Source: Methylobacter sp.
GTDB taxonomy: Bacteria; Pseudomonadota; Gammaproteobacteria; Methylococcales; Methylomonadaceae
DNA length: 56,224 nucleotides
Direction: 5' to 3'
Assembly: GCA_028716975.1 (NCBI GenBank)
Contig: JAQUOU010000025.1
Span: 1-56,224 of the forward strand
Position numbers and translations under genes: made by a program. Shown here in pieces: positions 8,740 to 18,297 of this stretch. A model generated the notes under the pieces. That model was not told the DNA's origin, searched no databases, and was given only the letters and a program-made list of their open reading frames with translations. Every line of letters starts with the position of its first letter. The stretch's first letter is position 1.

Positions 8740-8819
8740 GTAATCTATTAAAATCAGTGACTCTATTGTCTGCACTTCTGGGCGTGCCAAAAAGCGTCAT
8801 AACCCTGTAAAAATAAACA

Positions 8820-9545
8820 ATGAATAAAACTGTTTTAGTAACCGGCTCCAGTCGCGGTATAGGTAAGGCCATTGCTTTATATTTGGCCGATCAGGGTTAT
8901 GATCTTGTCATTCACTGCCGCAGCCAGCGAGCACAAGCCGAACAAGTGGCAGCGGAAATTGAACGGCCAGGCCGGTCTGCCCGGATATTACAGTTTGATA
9001 TTGCCGATAGGGTGCAGTGTGCAACAGAAATAAACGGCGATATGGAAACTCACGGAGCCTATTACGGCGTGGTCTGTAATGCCGGAATTACTGCCGATAA
9101 TGCGTTCCCGTTGCTAACAGGCGAAGAGTGGGATAATGTTGTTCACACCAATCTTGACGGCTTTTATAATGTCTTGCATCCGGTCATCATGCCTATGGTA
9201 AGACGGCGCAAGCCCGGACGTATTGTTACGCTGTCTTCCGTATCCGGGTTAATGGGCAACCGCGGACAGGTTAATTACAGCGCGGCAAAGGCCGGTATTA
9301 TCGGCGCTACCAAAGCCTTGGCTCTGGAACTTGCGAAACGTGATATTACCGTTAATTGTATTGCGCCGGGGCTTATCGATTCGGAAATGGTTAACAAGTT
9401 GCCGCTGGATGAGATCAAAAAAATTATTCCTGCACGCAGAGTGGGCACTCCCAAAGAGGTTGCGGCAACCGTAGCTTTTTTAATGTCTGAAGATGCAGGT
9501 TATATAACCCGGCAGGTTATATCCGTTAATGGTGGTTTATGTTAG
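8820..9545 (+). CDS. 3-oxoacyl-ACP reductase, aryl-polyene type (ApeQ-like)
   Basis: 241 residues, a classical SDR/FabG enzyme: NAD(P) motif TGSSRGIGKA (8-17), NAG in CNAGITAD, catalytic Ser in LSSVSG, and YSAAK holding Tyr and Lys. It would reduce beta-ketoacyl-ACP with NADPH between condensation and dehydration. Its end overlaps the next synthase by 7 bases. The ribosome binding site at 8820 is weak (only A-rich sequence), and the upstream coupling partner has been displaced by the insert, so expression may depend on readthrough or a promoter in 8740-8819 (not identified). Confidence 0.85.
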   Translation: MNKTVLVTGSSRGIGKAIALYLADQGYDLVIHCRSQRAQAEQVAAEIERPGRSARILQFDIADRVQCATEINGDMETHGAYYGVVCNAGITADNAFPLLTGEEWDNVVHTNLDGFYNVLHPVIMPMVRRRKPGRIVTLSSVSGLMGNRGQVNYSAAKAGIIGATKALALELAKRDITVNCIAPGLIDSEMVNKLPLDEIKKIIPARRVGTPKEVAATVAFLMSEDAGYITRQVISVNGGLC

Positions 9546-10768
9546 TAAAGCGGGTGGTGGTTACCGGTATGGCCGGTATTTCACCGATAGGGAATGACTG
9601 GCCGCAGGTTTCCGCACGGCTTAAATCCCGGTCTACCGGCATTCAAATCATGCCGGACTGGGAAAAATATAAAGGCCTGAATACCCGGTTGGGCGCGCCT
9701 GCGGATTTTTCAAAACCTGAGCATTATTCCCGCAAACAGACACGAAGTATGGGGCGGGTTGCATTAATGGCCACTTATGCGACTGAGCTGGCGCTTATCG
9801 ATGCCGGCTTGTTGAATGATCCTTGCCTTAAAAGCGGTCAGGCCGGCATTTCCTATGGCAGTTGCGCAGGCAGTTTCGAAGCCATTGCCGACTTCGGGAA
9901 TATGCTGCTTAATCATACCACCGACGGGCTTAACGCCACGTCTTATATCCGGATGATGGCGCATACCGCACCGGTTAATGTCGGTCTGTTTTTCGGTATA
10001 AACGGCCGGGTTTATACAACATCCAGCGCCTGTACTTCGGGCAGTCAGGGTATCGGTTATGCTTATGAGGCGATAAAATACGGGCATCAGAAACTGATGG
10101 TGGCCGGTGGCGCGGAAGAACTTTCCGCTTCTGAAGCGGCGGTATTTGATACCTTGTTTGCGACCAGTATCTGTAATGAGACGCCGGATAAAAGCCCAAG
10201 GCCTTTTGACCGCGATCGTGATGGCTTGGTAATAGGGGAGGGCGCTGGCACTCTTATATTGGAAGAACTGGATCATGCCTTGGCTAGAGGAGCGCGTATT
10301 CATGCTGAACTGACAGGTTTCGGCACCAATTCGGACGGTATCCATGTTACCCAGCCCAATAGCGGCAGTATGCAAACTGCCATGCGTTTGGCTTTGCAGG
10401 ATGCACAACTGGCTGCCTCGGAAATCGGTTATGTCAGCGCGCACGGAACAGCCACAGGCCACGGCGACATCGCTGAAAGCCATGCGACTGCGGCCGTTTT
10501 CGGTGCACATATCCCGATAAGCGCGATGAAAAGTTATACCGGCCACACTTTAGGGGCATGCGGCGCCCTGGAAGCCTGGGCTTCGGTTAATATGATGAAT
10601 GAAGGCTGGTTTCATCCTACCGCTAATCTGGAAAATATTGACAGTGCCTGTGCGCAACTGGATTATATTACAGAGGATGTCAGGAAGTTAGAGTGCCAAT
10701 ATGTCATGAGTAATAATTTTGCTTTTGGAGGTATTAATACTTCCCTGATTTTTAAACGTTGGGATTAA
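9539..10768 (+). CDS. Beta-ketoacyl-ACP synthase, aryl-polyene type (ApeR-like)
   Basis: 409 residues with the thiolase-fold condensing enzyme motifs: catalytic Cys in SSACTSGSQG, His in SAHGTATGHGD and YTGHTLGACG, and NNFAFGGIN near the C-terminus. It is a second, distinct KS, as is usual in aryl polyene clusters, where two synthases and a chain-length-like partner cooperate. It overlaps the ketoreductase stop (ATGTTAG), so the two are coupled. A lipoprotein gene follows 35 bases on. Confidence 0.85.
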   Translation: MLVKRVVVTGMAGISPIGNDWPQVSARLKSRSTGIQIMPDWEKYKGLNTRLGAPADFSKPEHYSRKQTRSMGRVALMATYATELALIDAGLLNDPCLKSGQAGISYGSCAGSFEAIADFGNMLLNHTTDGLNATSYIRMMAHTAPVNVGLFFGINGRVYTTSSACTSGSQGIGYAYEAIKYGHQKLMVAGGAEELSASEAAVFDTLFATSICNETPDKSPRPFDRDRDGLVIGEGAGTLILEELDHALARGARIHAELTGFGTNSDGIHVTQPNSGSMQTAMRLALQDAQLAASEIGYVSAHGTATGHGDIAESHATAAVFGAHIPISAMKSYTGHTLGACGALEAWASVNMMNEGWFHPTANLENIDSACAQLDYITEDVRKLECQYVMSNNFAFGGINTSLIFKRWD

Positions 10769-10803
10769 AGTTTTTGTCCCTTACCAACCTGAGGAAAAAT
10801 AAA

Positions 10804-11166
10804 ATGATAAAAAAAGTTTCTTTACTATTGGTTTTGCTCATGACGTTAACAGGGTGTACTACGACAGGACATTTTAAAGTGCCTGAAGGCACTGACCTTT
10901 ATATTTATAAAAGGCCCCAGCCGGTTGAAGTGAAACCGAATGGCGAGGTGACAACCAAACCATTTTTCTGGACGGCCGCAGGAGTTCCACCTCAGTCCGG
11001 CATACCTTATCGTCTGGAAAAAAATGGAAACGTGCTTAAAGAAGGGAGGTTAAGAGCAAAGTTTCGCGTAGTTTCAATTTTCTGGCCACCCGCCGCGCTT
11101 ATTTACTGGCCTATGGGTTTTAATCCCAATATAACCTATGACTTGGTCAATGATACGCAGGAGTAA
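10804..11166 (+). CDS. Small lipoprotein at the end of the polyene gene block
   Basis: 120 residues. The ATG at 10804 (GAGGA at 10791-10795) is preferred to 10759, because it places a lipoprotein signal directly at the start: two lysines, a hydrophobic stretch and the lipobox LTGC (Cys at about 19). The mature part has WPPAALIYWPMGF near the end. I do not recognise the family. Its place directly after the ApeR-like gene suggests a role at the envelope, where aryl polyenes end up, but this is inference. Confidence 0.65.
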   Translation: MIKKVSLLLVLLMTLTGCTTTGHFKVPEGTDLYIYKRPQPVEVKPNGEVTTKPFFWTAAGVPPQSGIPYRLEKNGNVLKEGRLRAKFRVVSIFWPPAALIYWPMGFNPNITYDLVNDTQE

Positions 11167-11182
11167 TTGAAATAAATTGTTA

Positions 11183-11235
11183 TATGGTCAGGTTTTTTTT
11201 GAGTCTAAAGAAGTTTGATAAAAGACCTGGCCATA
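11183..11235. terminator. Inverted repeat between convergent genes
   Basis: TATGGTCAGGT at 11183-11193 pairs with ACCTGGCCATA at 11225-11235 (one G-T pair) around a 31-base loop. A T-run follows the first arm. It sits between the lipoprotein gene and the convergent MerR gene and may end transcription from both sides. Confidence 0.45.
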
Positions 11236-11289
11236 TTCCATGCGGCATGTTATGGATTCAATATTGGCAGGACAAGAAATAGCTTGTTA

Positions 11290-12261
11290 CTATAAAGCTG
11301 CCGCGTTAGCAGAGGCCAGTTCGTCAAGAATCTGCCGGAAATGTTCGTAGCTTTGAATTTTCACTACGCCAACTTCATCCAAAACCGCCTCATAATAGGC
11401 TGCGGATCTTCCTCCCACAATTAAGGCAACATTATTGCCTATCAATTTTCTAAGCCGTCTTATCTCCTTGGGGATAATATGATCGTCATTACTAAAACTG
11501 ATGCTGATCGTGACGGCACGGGCATTAGTATATTTAACCGCTACAGCGATTTCCTCGGCCGGTAGATCGGCGCCCAGATAAGTAACTTGCCAGCCTTTGA
11601 GTTCGGCAATAATGGCGGCAAGTAACGCGCCCAGTTCGTATATCTGTCCAATCGGAGTGCTGACAATCATTCTTGGCGCATGTTCTGAGCAAGGGTTGTT
11701 GTTCCGCAGAATATAGGTTAAGGAGCGGATTATGGCGGATGCCATATGCTCATGAACCGGCCTGAGTTCCCCTGATTTCCGGTGTTTGTCGATCTTGGTC
11801 AATAAGGGAGTCAGCAGGTTTTCAATAAAAGATTGGGAGCCTAGTTCTACAATAGCATTTTCAAAATGAGACTCCAGCATTTTTGCATCAAAAGCCAATA
11901 CCGCGGCATAGCATTTTTCTACATAGTCTTCCGCTAAAAACTTTCTTTCGCCCGTTAAGAGCACGGTGTTATTGGGATCGGGGAGCGTTATAGAGGGATC
12001 GTGCTGAAGAAGTTTTTTGAGCTGATCCAATGAAAACCGGGCAATCTGGCTGATACTGTGACCACTGCTCGTTGCCTGATTTAATAGTTTTAGACGGGCA
12101 ATATCCTGATCGGTATAAACACGATGACCGCCCGCCGTCCGCGTTGGCGTAACGGCCTGGTAGCGGCGTTCCCAAGCCCTGACCAGATCAGACTTTACAC
12201 CGGATCGTTTGGAAACTGTGCTGATCAAATATTGCGATGAATCATCCTTAAAATTCGTCAT
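11290..12261 (-). CDS. MerR-family regulator with B12-binding-like C-terminus
   Basis: 323 residues. N-terminus is a MerR winged helix (12-80) with RAWERRYQAVTPTRTAGGHR, followed by a four-helix cap (about 105-190) and a Rossmann-type B12-binding fold (198-315), the layout of LitR/CarH photoreceptor regulators. The cap keeps EHMAS (171-175), but the usual Trp about ten residues before is Arg, and the axial-His motif reads GQIYELG with Tyr208. Adenosylcobalamin binding is therefore doubtful; it may sense something else or act by protein contacts. It converges on the polyene genes; whether it controls them is unknown. Start at 12261. Confidence 0.8.
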   Translation of the reverse strand: MTNFKDDSSQYLISTVSKRSGVKSDLVRAWERRYQAVTPTRTAGGHRVYTDQDIARLKLLNQATSSGHSISQIARFSLDQLKKLLQHDPSITLPDPNNTVLLTGERKFLAEDYVEKCYAAVLAFDAKMLESHFENAIVELGSQSFIENLLTPLLTKIDKHRKSGELRPVHEHMASAIIRSLTYILRNNNPCSEHAPRMIVSTPIGQIYELGALLAAIIAELKGWQVTYLGADLPAEEIAVAVKYTNARAVTISISFSNDDHIIPKEIRRLRKLIGNNVALIVGGRSAAYYEAVLDEVGVVKIQSYEHFRQILDELASANAAAL

Positions 12262-12286
12262 AGCTACCTATCGGGTAAAACCATAA

Positions 12287-12314
12287 AACTTGTATGGTAT
12301 CACAAGCTTTACAA
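12287..12314. promoter_or_regulatory. Possible operator upstream of the MerR gene
   Basis: CTTGT (12289-12293) and ACAAG (12302-12306) form a dyad, overlapped by a TTGTA...TTTACAA pair. It lies 26-50 bases before the MerR start, where an autoregulatory site would be expected. MerR-type operators are dyads of this size, but this one is short and unproven. Confidence 0.3.
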
Positions 12315-12530
12315 AACCTTGACAAAAATTGCGTGTTCATAGTTAACTTATTTTATTTTTTAGCTTCAGAAAAATAAATTTTATCATCTCTTTGTTTAGA
12401 TTAAACAAAGCTCAAGCCAGGACGCTGGCGCTGGCTACGGAGTGTTTCTTATTGGTTAATTCAAAAGAAAGACTAATGGAATAAAGCGGCGGGCGAGCGA
12501 AGTAAAGCTGTGAATGATGGCGAGTATTGT

Positions 12531-13385
12531 TCAATTAGCCTGTTCACTGATTAATTCAGAATAACCTTCTTTATAGCCCGGATATTTAAATTGATAGCCC
12601 AATGCCCTTAGCTTTTTGTTACTGCAGCGCTTATTCATCACACTATCAGTGCCGGTAGACTGCACAACAGGAGGTGGACAATTCATGCGTTCAGCTAGCC
12701 ATGATATGACCTCCCACAATGGGGCCGGGTCGTCATCACTGGCTAGATAGTATTGCTGCAAGGGCAGGCCGATCAACTGCTTTTCCAGCAAAAACGATAG
12801 TACATAAATACAATCCACTTGATGGATGCGGTTAGTAAAATACGGCGGATCTTGCTGAATCAATGGCATTTGTCTGGCTATTCTTAAAAGATATTCACGG
12901 CCCGGCCCATAAATCCCGGCAAAGCGCACGCTGATATTATTGGCGTTTGCAGCCATCAGTTTTTGTTCCGCCTGCCTGATCAGTTTACTGGTGATATTCT
13001 CAGGTTGCGCCAATGAGGTTTCATCCACCCATTCACCTTGAGATTGCCCGTAAACACTGGTAGATGAGACAAATATCCAGTTCGGGTTACAAGCGGCATG
13101 GGAAAATTTATTGAGCAGATTATCCAAACCAGTTTCGTAAATTTCACGATAACTTTTTTCATTGCGCATGTCAGGTGAGACAATAAAAAACAGTTGCTCA
13201 AAATCAGTCTCTAATTTATCAAGGGTTGCGGGTAAGGTTATATCGGCAGTGAAAAAATTAATTTTGCTATTAGGCAAGGCAGGCGGATTTCGTTTTAACC
13301 CAGTAACTTCATGACCGCGATCGGCTAGTAAATCCGCAAGCTTTAAGCCTATAGCTCCGCAACCGATAATTAATATTTTTGCCAT
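12531..13385 (-). CDS. SDR-family NAD(P)-dependent epimerase/dehydratase (YeeZ-like)
   Basis: 284 residues, extended SDR fold. The NAD(P) motif is GCGAIGLKLAD near residue 8; VSSTSVYGQSQG carries the Ser and a Tyr-Gly typical of YeeZ-type proteins, and FAGIYGPGREYL follows. There is no clear YxxxK, as in the YeeZ group, so catalysis is uncertain. Substrate unknown. It is 3 bases downstream of the TudS-YbgA gene on the same strand, so both are probably one transcript. Confidence 0.75.
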   Translation of the reverse strand: MAKILIIGCGAIGLKLADLLADRGHEVTGLKRNPPALPNSKINFFTADITLPATLDKLETDFEQLFFIVSPDMRNEKSYREIYETGLDNLLNKFSHAACNPNWIFVSSTSVYGQSQGEWVDETSLAQPENITSKLIRQAEQKLMAANANNISVRFAGIYGPGREYLLRIARQMPLIQQDPPYFTNRIHQVDCIYVLSFLLEKQLIGLPLQQYYLASDDDPAPLWEVISWLAERMNCPPPVVQSTGTDSVMNKRCSNKKLRALGYQFKYPGYKEGYSELISEQAN

Positions 13386-13388
13386 GGG

Positions 13389-14324
13389 TTATAATTGATT
13401 TATAAGTTGTAGTTCCTGCGGATAAGGCGACATATAGTAAGAGCGTTCTATATAAGGGTCGGGGGTTTTACGAAAATGGTGTTTAAGTAAAGTCAACGGC
13501 ACAATTAGGGGAATCTCACCATTACGGTAGCGCTCAATTATTTCGCAAAGTTCAGCTTTATCGTCAGGGCTTAATTCCTTTTTTAAATAGCCTTGAATAT
13601 GCTGTAAAACATTAACATGATTTTTACGGCTTGCCACTTTTTTAAGCGTGTTCATTAACTGTAAGATATAGTGTTCCGCAGTTTCCATGAGATTGGATTT
13701 ATTTAAACCGGCTAATAACTGGCCCAGGTCGCGGTAATCTTCATGACTCATGATAATCAGCTTATGACGGGCATGAAAATCCGTTAAGCTTTTTGCAGTA
13801 ACGCCTTTTGCCATCATCTGCTTCCAGCGGTAGAGAACGTACACGCGCTGAATAAAGTTTTCCCGCAGCTTGGTATCTCCGATACGGCCTTCCTCTTCCA
13901 CCGGCAGCAAAGGATTATTGCGCATCATTTCCTGTGCATAAACACCGATACCGTTGCGCTGCGGTTGGTTATTGATGAAAACTTTGACTCGCTCCATGCC
14001 GCAACTGGGTGAATCTTTTTTCAAAATATAACCGCATAAATCGGCGTGCTGATGTTTTTGCTGTCTTGCGTAATTTTTTAACCGGTCTGTCACATCCATT
14101 TCCGGCTCTTTAATGCCGATACAACGCACTGAGTTATTGATTTTTACCAAATGAATGGGAGCGCGAGGCGTACCAAGGCCAATTTCCATCTCCGGACAAA
14201 AAGGATGGAAATCAAAGTATTCACTGAGCGTTCCGGTAATATAGGAGTCACGTTTGTGGCCCCCGTCATAACGTACATTTTGGCCTAATAAGCAACTGCT
14301 GATGCCGATAGGAATTTTTTTCAT
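13389..14324 (-). CDS. DUF523 (TudS-like) + DUF1722 (YbgA) protein
   Basis: 311 residues. Residues 1-145 are DUF523, a family that includes the iron-sulfur thiouracil desulfidase TudS. Three cysteines that would bind the cluster are present: C11 in SSCLLG, C43 in FCPEMEIGLGTPR and C108 in KKDSPSCG. Residues about 190-305 are DUF1722, unknown function, often fused to DUF523. It would act in the cytoplasm on thiolated bases or related compounds; substrate is inference. First gene of a two-gene operon with the YeeZ-like protein. Confidence 0.8.
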   Translation of the reverse strand: MKKIPIGISSCLLGQNVRYDGGHKRDSYITGTLSEYFDFHPFCPEMEIGLGTPRAPIHLVKINNSVRCIGIKEPEMDVTDRLKNYARQQKHQHADLCGYILKKDSPSCGMERVKVFINNQPQRNGIGVYAQEMMRNNPLLPVEEEGRIGDTKLRENFIQRVYVLYRWKQMMAKGVTAKSLTDFHARHKLIIMSHEDYRDLGQLLAGLNKSNLMETAEHYILQLMNTLKKVASRKNHVNVLQHIQGYLKKELSPDDKAELCEIIERYRNGEIPLIVPLTLLKHHFRKTPDPYIERSYYMSPYPQELQLINQL

Positions 14325-14607
14325 TAATTTTATATCGCTGCTTCGATTTTGATTGGCTTACTCATCAATGTAATAATATCGCTTTTTAATTTATGATCTT
14401 CATTATATGTCGAGGTAGCGCATTGATTATATATGAATTAAAGCATAGCCAATTAGCACGAAATATTGTGGGATCCAACTTGAATACATAAAATAGCCAG
14501 AGAAAATGAATAGATAATTTTCGTTTTACCGCAATAGGCTGTTACATATCAATTTGAATGGCAACGCGGAATTAGTTGTACGTTATGCTCAGAGGTAAGA
14601 TGCTTTA

Positions 14608-17199
14608 ATGAAAAACAGCTTTTCGATTCTTGGCATAGCAAAATATTTTCTCTTAATCCTCCTCATTGCCGGGGCTTATTTTGTTTTCGGTTTACTAGGT
14701 CAAATAATCAAGATTTCTCCCAGCAATGCCGGAGGAATCTGGCCACCGGCCGGAATTTCATTAGCGGTCATGCTGTTACTGGGTAAACGAACTTGGCCTG
14801 GTATTTTTATAGGCAATTTCTGTATTGTAGCCTGGGCTTTTGGCTTTAATGAAAGTTTCATCTCCATCTATATAGCCACCGGGGTCGGTGCAACTTTATG
14901 CGCTGTTACCGGAGCATTGTTGATAAAGCGTTTTGTCGGCTTTCCAAATCCATTAATCGAGGATAAAAGCATTCTGCTTTTTATGCTTCTCGGTGGACCT
15001 TTAAGTTGTTTAATACCGCCTGCTATCGGTATTGTCGCCATGAATATGGCCGGCATCATTTCGTTATCTGAAATTCCTGTTAATGGGTTCAGATGGTGGG
15101 TAGCGGATACCATTGGCGTATTAGTCTTTTCTCCGATTATGCTGATTGCATTTGCCGAACCCCAGCAAATTTGGCAACAACGCCGAAATTCAGTGGGATT
15201 ACCGCTGATTTTGACGTTTACATTAGTGGTTATATTGTTCTTTTGTGCGGACGTAATTAATCATAAACAGCATCAGCAGCAATTCAATAATCAAGCAACC
15301 GCCTTATCCCAGGCTTTAAAAAATCGAATTCAAAACGATTTTTATGCCATTAAATCTTTACAAAACTTTTTTATGGGCTCAAGGACTGTCGAAAGCGATG
15401 AATTTTCCTTGTTTACCAGGCAGGCACTGTCTCCTTTTAAAGAAATACAAGCAGTAAGCTGGATGACTTATACGCTGAATAATACTTTTAAAAGCGAATT
15501 CACTTCTTTAATCGGTAAACAATCAGCTAAAAATTCTGATTCTCATCCAGTACTTCCATCAAATATAAATGTTTTAGTAAAAAATAACCCTTCTTTACCT
15601 GAGCCTGCCTATATTTCGGTAGAAAGCGATAAAATTAATTTTGTTAATCCTGTTTTCACAGCAACAGGCGATCGTAAAAAACTGTCAGGCATTATTTTCA
15701 CTTCAATTTCTATTTCTGAGCTGATACGTGAGGCATTTAGCGAATTGGACACCCAAGGTTATTTTTTAACCATCTCGGGCTCTGACAGTACTGAAACTTA
15801 TAAAAAAATTATATTTTCCAATGCTGACAATCAACGTATAACTTCTTCCAGGCAGTACCCGTTAGCTGTAGCAAACCAGCGATGGCTGGTAAATTTTTAT
15901 CATAATGCGGTTTTTGAGAATTCATTTATCCAGTGGCCAATGTGGTGGGTTTTGATAAGTGGATTATTATTCACCGGCTTGCTCGGTATATGCCTGTTAA
16001 TGGTAACCGGCCGTTATGTTCGAACCGAGTATATTATTGAAGAACGAACGGCGGCTTTACAGCAGGCAAAAGAGGCAGCCGAAACTGCTAACAGAGCCAA
16101 AAGCCAGTTATTGGCCAATATCAGCCATGAATTGCGGACTCCTTTAAACGGCATAGTAGGCTTTACCCACTTATTACAGAAAAAATCGTCGCTTTCTCTC
16201 GAGGATAAAAAACAAATTAATATTATCCGGCAATGCAGCGATGATCTTTTAACACTTATTAATGATATTCTGGATATTTCTTCAATTGAGTCCAAACAAA
16301 TAAAAACAGACTATCTGGATTTTGATTTTGATGCTTTGTTAGCCAATATTATTGAAATTTTCAAACTTCAGGCGGATGAAAAGCATCTTGAATTAGTTGT
16401 CAAGAATAACGTTACTTCATATTATCTTCGCGGCGATGAAAAGCGTATTCGGCAAATTATTGTAAACTTACTCAATAATGCAATTAAGTATACAGAACAG
16501 GGCAGGGTAACTATTACTTCCTGCTATCAGGAGGGAAATTTAAAAATCTCTGTAGAAGATACCGGCTGCGGAATTGCAAAAAAAGACCTGGAACATATTT
16601 TTTCTCCTTTTGTACAAATTAATGCGACTAATTATTCAAAAGAAGGCGTAGGCCTGGGCTTGGCAATCACAAAAGAGCTGGTTAATTTTATGGACGGGGA
16701 ATTATCAGTAACCAGCCAAGCCGGTATTGGCAGTATTTTTTCAGTTTCACTGCCTCTGCCTGCCAGAGAAAAAAGCTACAGCTATGTAGCCTGTCAAAAG
16801 CAAACGGGTACCGAAAAGGCCACGGGTACTCAAATATTAATTGCCGATGATAATGAAATCAATCTCTTATTATTGAACAATATGCTTGAGCCGCAAGGTT
16901 GTCAGGTTGATTCAGCCGTTGACGGCAAGGAAGCTTTGCAGTTAATAAATCAGAAGCATTATCAGATGGCGCTTATAGATATCAATATGCCGGTAATGAC
17001 CGGCCTCGAACTTGTGAGGATACTTAGAAGCCAGCATAATCCAATAATAATGACAGCTATCAGTGCTTATGCTGATGAGACTAAAATTACTGAAGCTCTT
17101 TCTGCGGGTTTTGACTATTACCTAACCAAACCGATTGATGAAGACCAATTGACAAAACTTGTACAATCCATAGAAGTCCATATCAATTTGCCATCCTAA
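14608..17199 (+). CDS. MASE1-CHASE hybrid sensor histidine kinase
   Basis: 863 residues, membrane sensor. Residues 10-200 are a MASE1 integral domain ([12 protein letters not shown] motif and several membrane helices); about 205-420 form a periplasmic CHASE-like domain; a membrane helix follows near 445-465. Then HisKA with the phosphoacceptor in [12 protein letters not shown], a HATPase with NNAIKYT and [10 protein letters not shown], and [12 protein letters not shown]. The C-terminal receiver has ADDNEIN and the phospho-Asp in [20 protein letters not shown] lies 8 bases before the ATG. No response-regulator gene is adjacent, so output is unknown; a downstream kinase fragment sits on the other strand. 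Confidence 0.9.
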   Translation: MKNSFSILGIAKYFLLILLIAGAYFVFGLLGQIIKISPSNAGGIWPPAGISLAVMLLLGKRTWPGIFIGNFCIVAWAFGFNESFISIYIATGVGATLCAVTGALLIKRFVGFPNPLIEDKSILLFMLLGGPLSCLIPPAIGIVAMNMAGIISLSEIPVNGFRWWVADTIGVLVFSPIMLIAFAEPQQIWQQRRNSVGLPLILTFTLVVILFFCADVINHKQHQQQFNNQATALSQALKNRIQNDFYAIKSLQNFFMGSRTVESDEFSLFTRQALSPFKEIQAVSWMTYTLNNTFKSEFTSLIGKQSAKNSDSHPVLPSNINVLVKNNPSLPEPAYISVESDKINFVNPVFTATGDRKKLSGIIFTSISISELIREAFSELDTQGYFLTISGSDSTETYKKIIFSNADNQRITSSRQYPLAVANQRWLVNFYHNAVFENSFIQWPMWWVLISGLLFTGLLGICLLMVTGRYVRTEYIIEERTAALQQAKEAAETANRAKSQLLANISHELRTPLNGIVGFTHLLQKKSSLSLEDKKQINIIRQCSDDLLTLINDILDISSIESKQIKTDYLDFDFDALLANIIEIFKLQADEKHLELVVKNNVTSYYLRGDEKRIRQIIVNLLNNAIKYTEQGRVTITSCYQEGNLKISVEDTGCGIAKKDLEHIFSPFVQINATNYSKEGVGLGLAITKELVNFMDGELSVTSQAGIGSIFSVSLPLPAREKSYSYVACQKQTGTEKATGTQILIADDNEINLLLLNNMLEPQGCQVDSAVDGKEALQLINQKHYQMALIDINMPVMTGLELVRILRSQHNPIIMTAISAYADETKITEALSAGFDYYLTKPIDEDQLTKLVQSIEVHINLPS

Positions 17200-17587
17200 C
17201 AGGCGAATTGAAAGTAAACATCGCTCCACCCTTTTCACTTAATACCTCTATAGTGCTACTGTGCAGTTGCAATATCTGTTTGCTGATAAGTAGTCCAAGC
17301 CCTCCGCCGCCATGAATTTTACTAGAACTTTGACGAGCGCCGAGCTGCATTCGAATAGGCTGGCAAGGTGTTCTTCGGCTATACCGCAACCGCAACATTT
17401 TTGCCCTATGACCCAATGCCAGTGTTATTTTTCCTCCTTCCGGCGTATGACGAAGTGAATTGTCTATTGGATTGGTCAATACTCGCTTGATCATCGCAAT
17501 ATCGGCAAAAACCATAGACACATCTTCATGATAAGCGACTTTTATTTGTATTAGAAACTGCCTGAAAAGTAGCATTGAAGCCAGCAA
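17183..17587 (-). pseudogene. Fragment of a sensor histidine kinase ATPase domain
   Basis: Only the C-terminal ATP-binding region of a two-component kinase remains: the N box as NPIDNSLRHTPEGGKI (Asp replaces the usual second Asn) and the G2 box as GGGGLGLLISKQIL. Between them the frame reads unrelated residues where the G1 box should be, so a deletion or frameshift has removed it. No HisKA or sensor part is present. Converges with and overlaps the 3' end of the hybrid kinase gene by 17 bases. A dead remnant next to transposase debris. Confidence 0.7.
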
Positions 17588-17646
17588 TTTGAAAAACTGC
17601 CCGCTTTTTTACCTGCCTCCGTAATAACTCTCGCCAGAACAAAACC

Positions 17647-17970
17647 GAAACGCTATCCGTCTGATTTAAGCCAAGGTGCCTGGAACCTTCTCAAACCGCC
17701 TGCCAGCTGCCAAATCTGGCAGCTGGCCCCGCGAATAGCCTGCGGCGCATGGCTATTGATGCCGGTAAACAGGTGAAAGGCCGTAAAACGCCCTGTATGG
17801 GTAGATACGTTGGGATTAGGGCGGTCGTGGTGACGTCGGCCAGCATGCAGGACCGTGATGGCGCGCGGCTATTATTCCGGCGGCTGACGGGAGCCGGTAA
17901 GAAACTGCGCTGTATTTGAGTGGATGGAGGCTATCTGTCCCCTGATGACTATGAATTGCAGCTTAAAATT
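17647..17970 (+). pseudogene. IS5-family transposase remnant
   Basis: From 17651 the frame reads RYPSDLSQGAWNLLKPP, the conserved IS5-group N-terminus. After a gap, another frame from 17749 reads DAGKQVKGRKTPCMGRYVG, then SMQDRDGARLL and, past a stop, VDGGYLS, matching the central IS5 transposase. The first catalytic Asp region is missing, the frame shifts and stops. A 10-bp perfect hairpin lies in the middle (17702-17727). Confidence 0.75.
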
Positions 17971-18040
17971 GCTTAACTTTGTATCCGGAAAAGTATTGAC
18001 ACATCAAACTTGCCACCTACATGAAATGGACGTAGCGCTA

Positions 18041-18246
18041 TGGCTAATTGTAGCGGTTTAGACCACATTTTTAATTATACCTATCCCAAACCTGAAAAAG
18101 ACCTGGATGCGCTATGGCTGCTATAATACCGCCACTCGATCCCGTAACACGCGCTCGGCCACATCACGCCAGTCCAGGCCTTGCAGAACTGGCGTAAAAA
18201 CGACCGGAATTGTTTAATAAGCGCGTTTATAATCAGGCGGGACTTG
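18041..18246 (+). pseudogene. IS481-like transposase 3' remnant
   Basis: Pieces in two frames resemble the end of IS481-type transposases: HALGHITPVQALQNWRKN near 18152-18205, followed in another frame by ELFNKRVYNQAGLDF up to a stop. Upstream stops break the frame. Only the C-terminal end is left and no terminal repeats were seen. Confidence 0.55.
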
Positions 18247-18297
18247 ATTTTTTTTAAACCCCAAACCTTGTGAAAAGTACGTAGGAGCCGCCGCACG

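Noticed and set aside
9764-10546. A 260-codon frame on the minus strand inside the ApeR-like gene
   Set aside because: It is antisense to a clear ketosynthase with intact motifs and its translation has no domain; its length follows from the base composition of the real gene.
12319-12342. TTGACA as a -35 box on the plus strand
   Set aside because: No acceptable -10 follows at 16-18 bases and no plus-strand gene starts within 2 kb.
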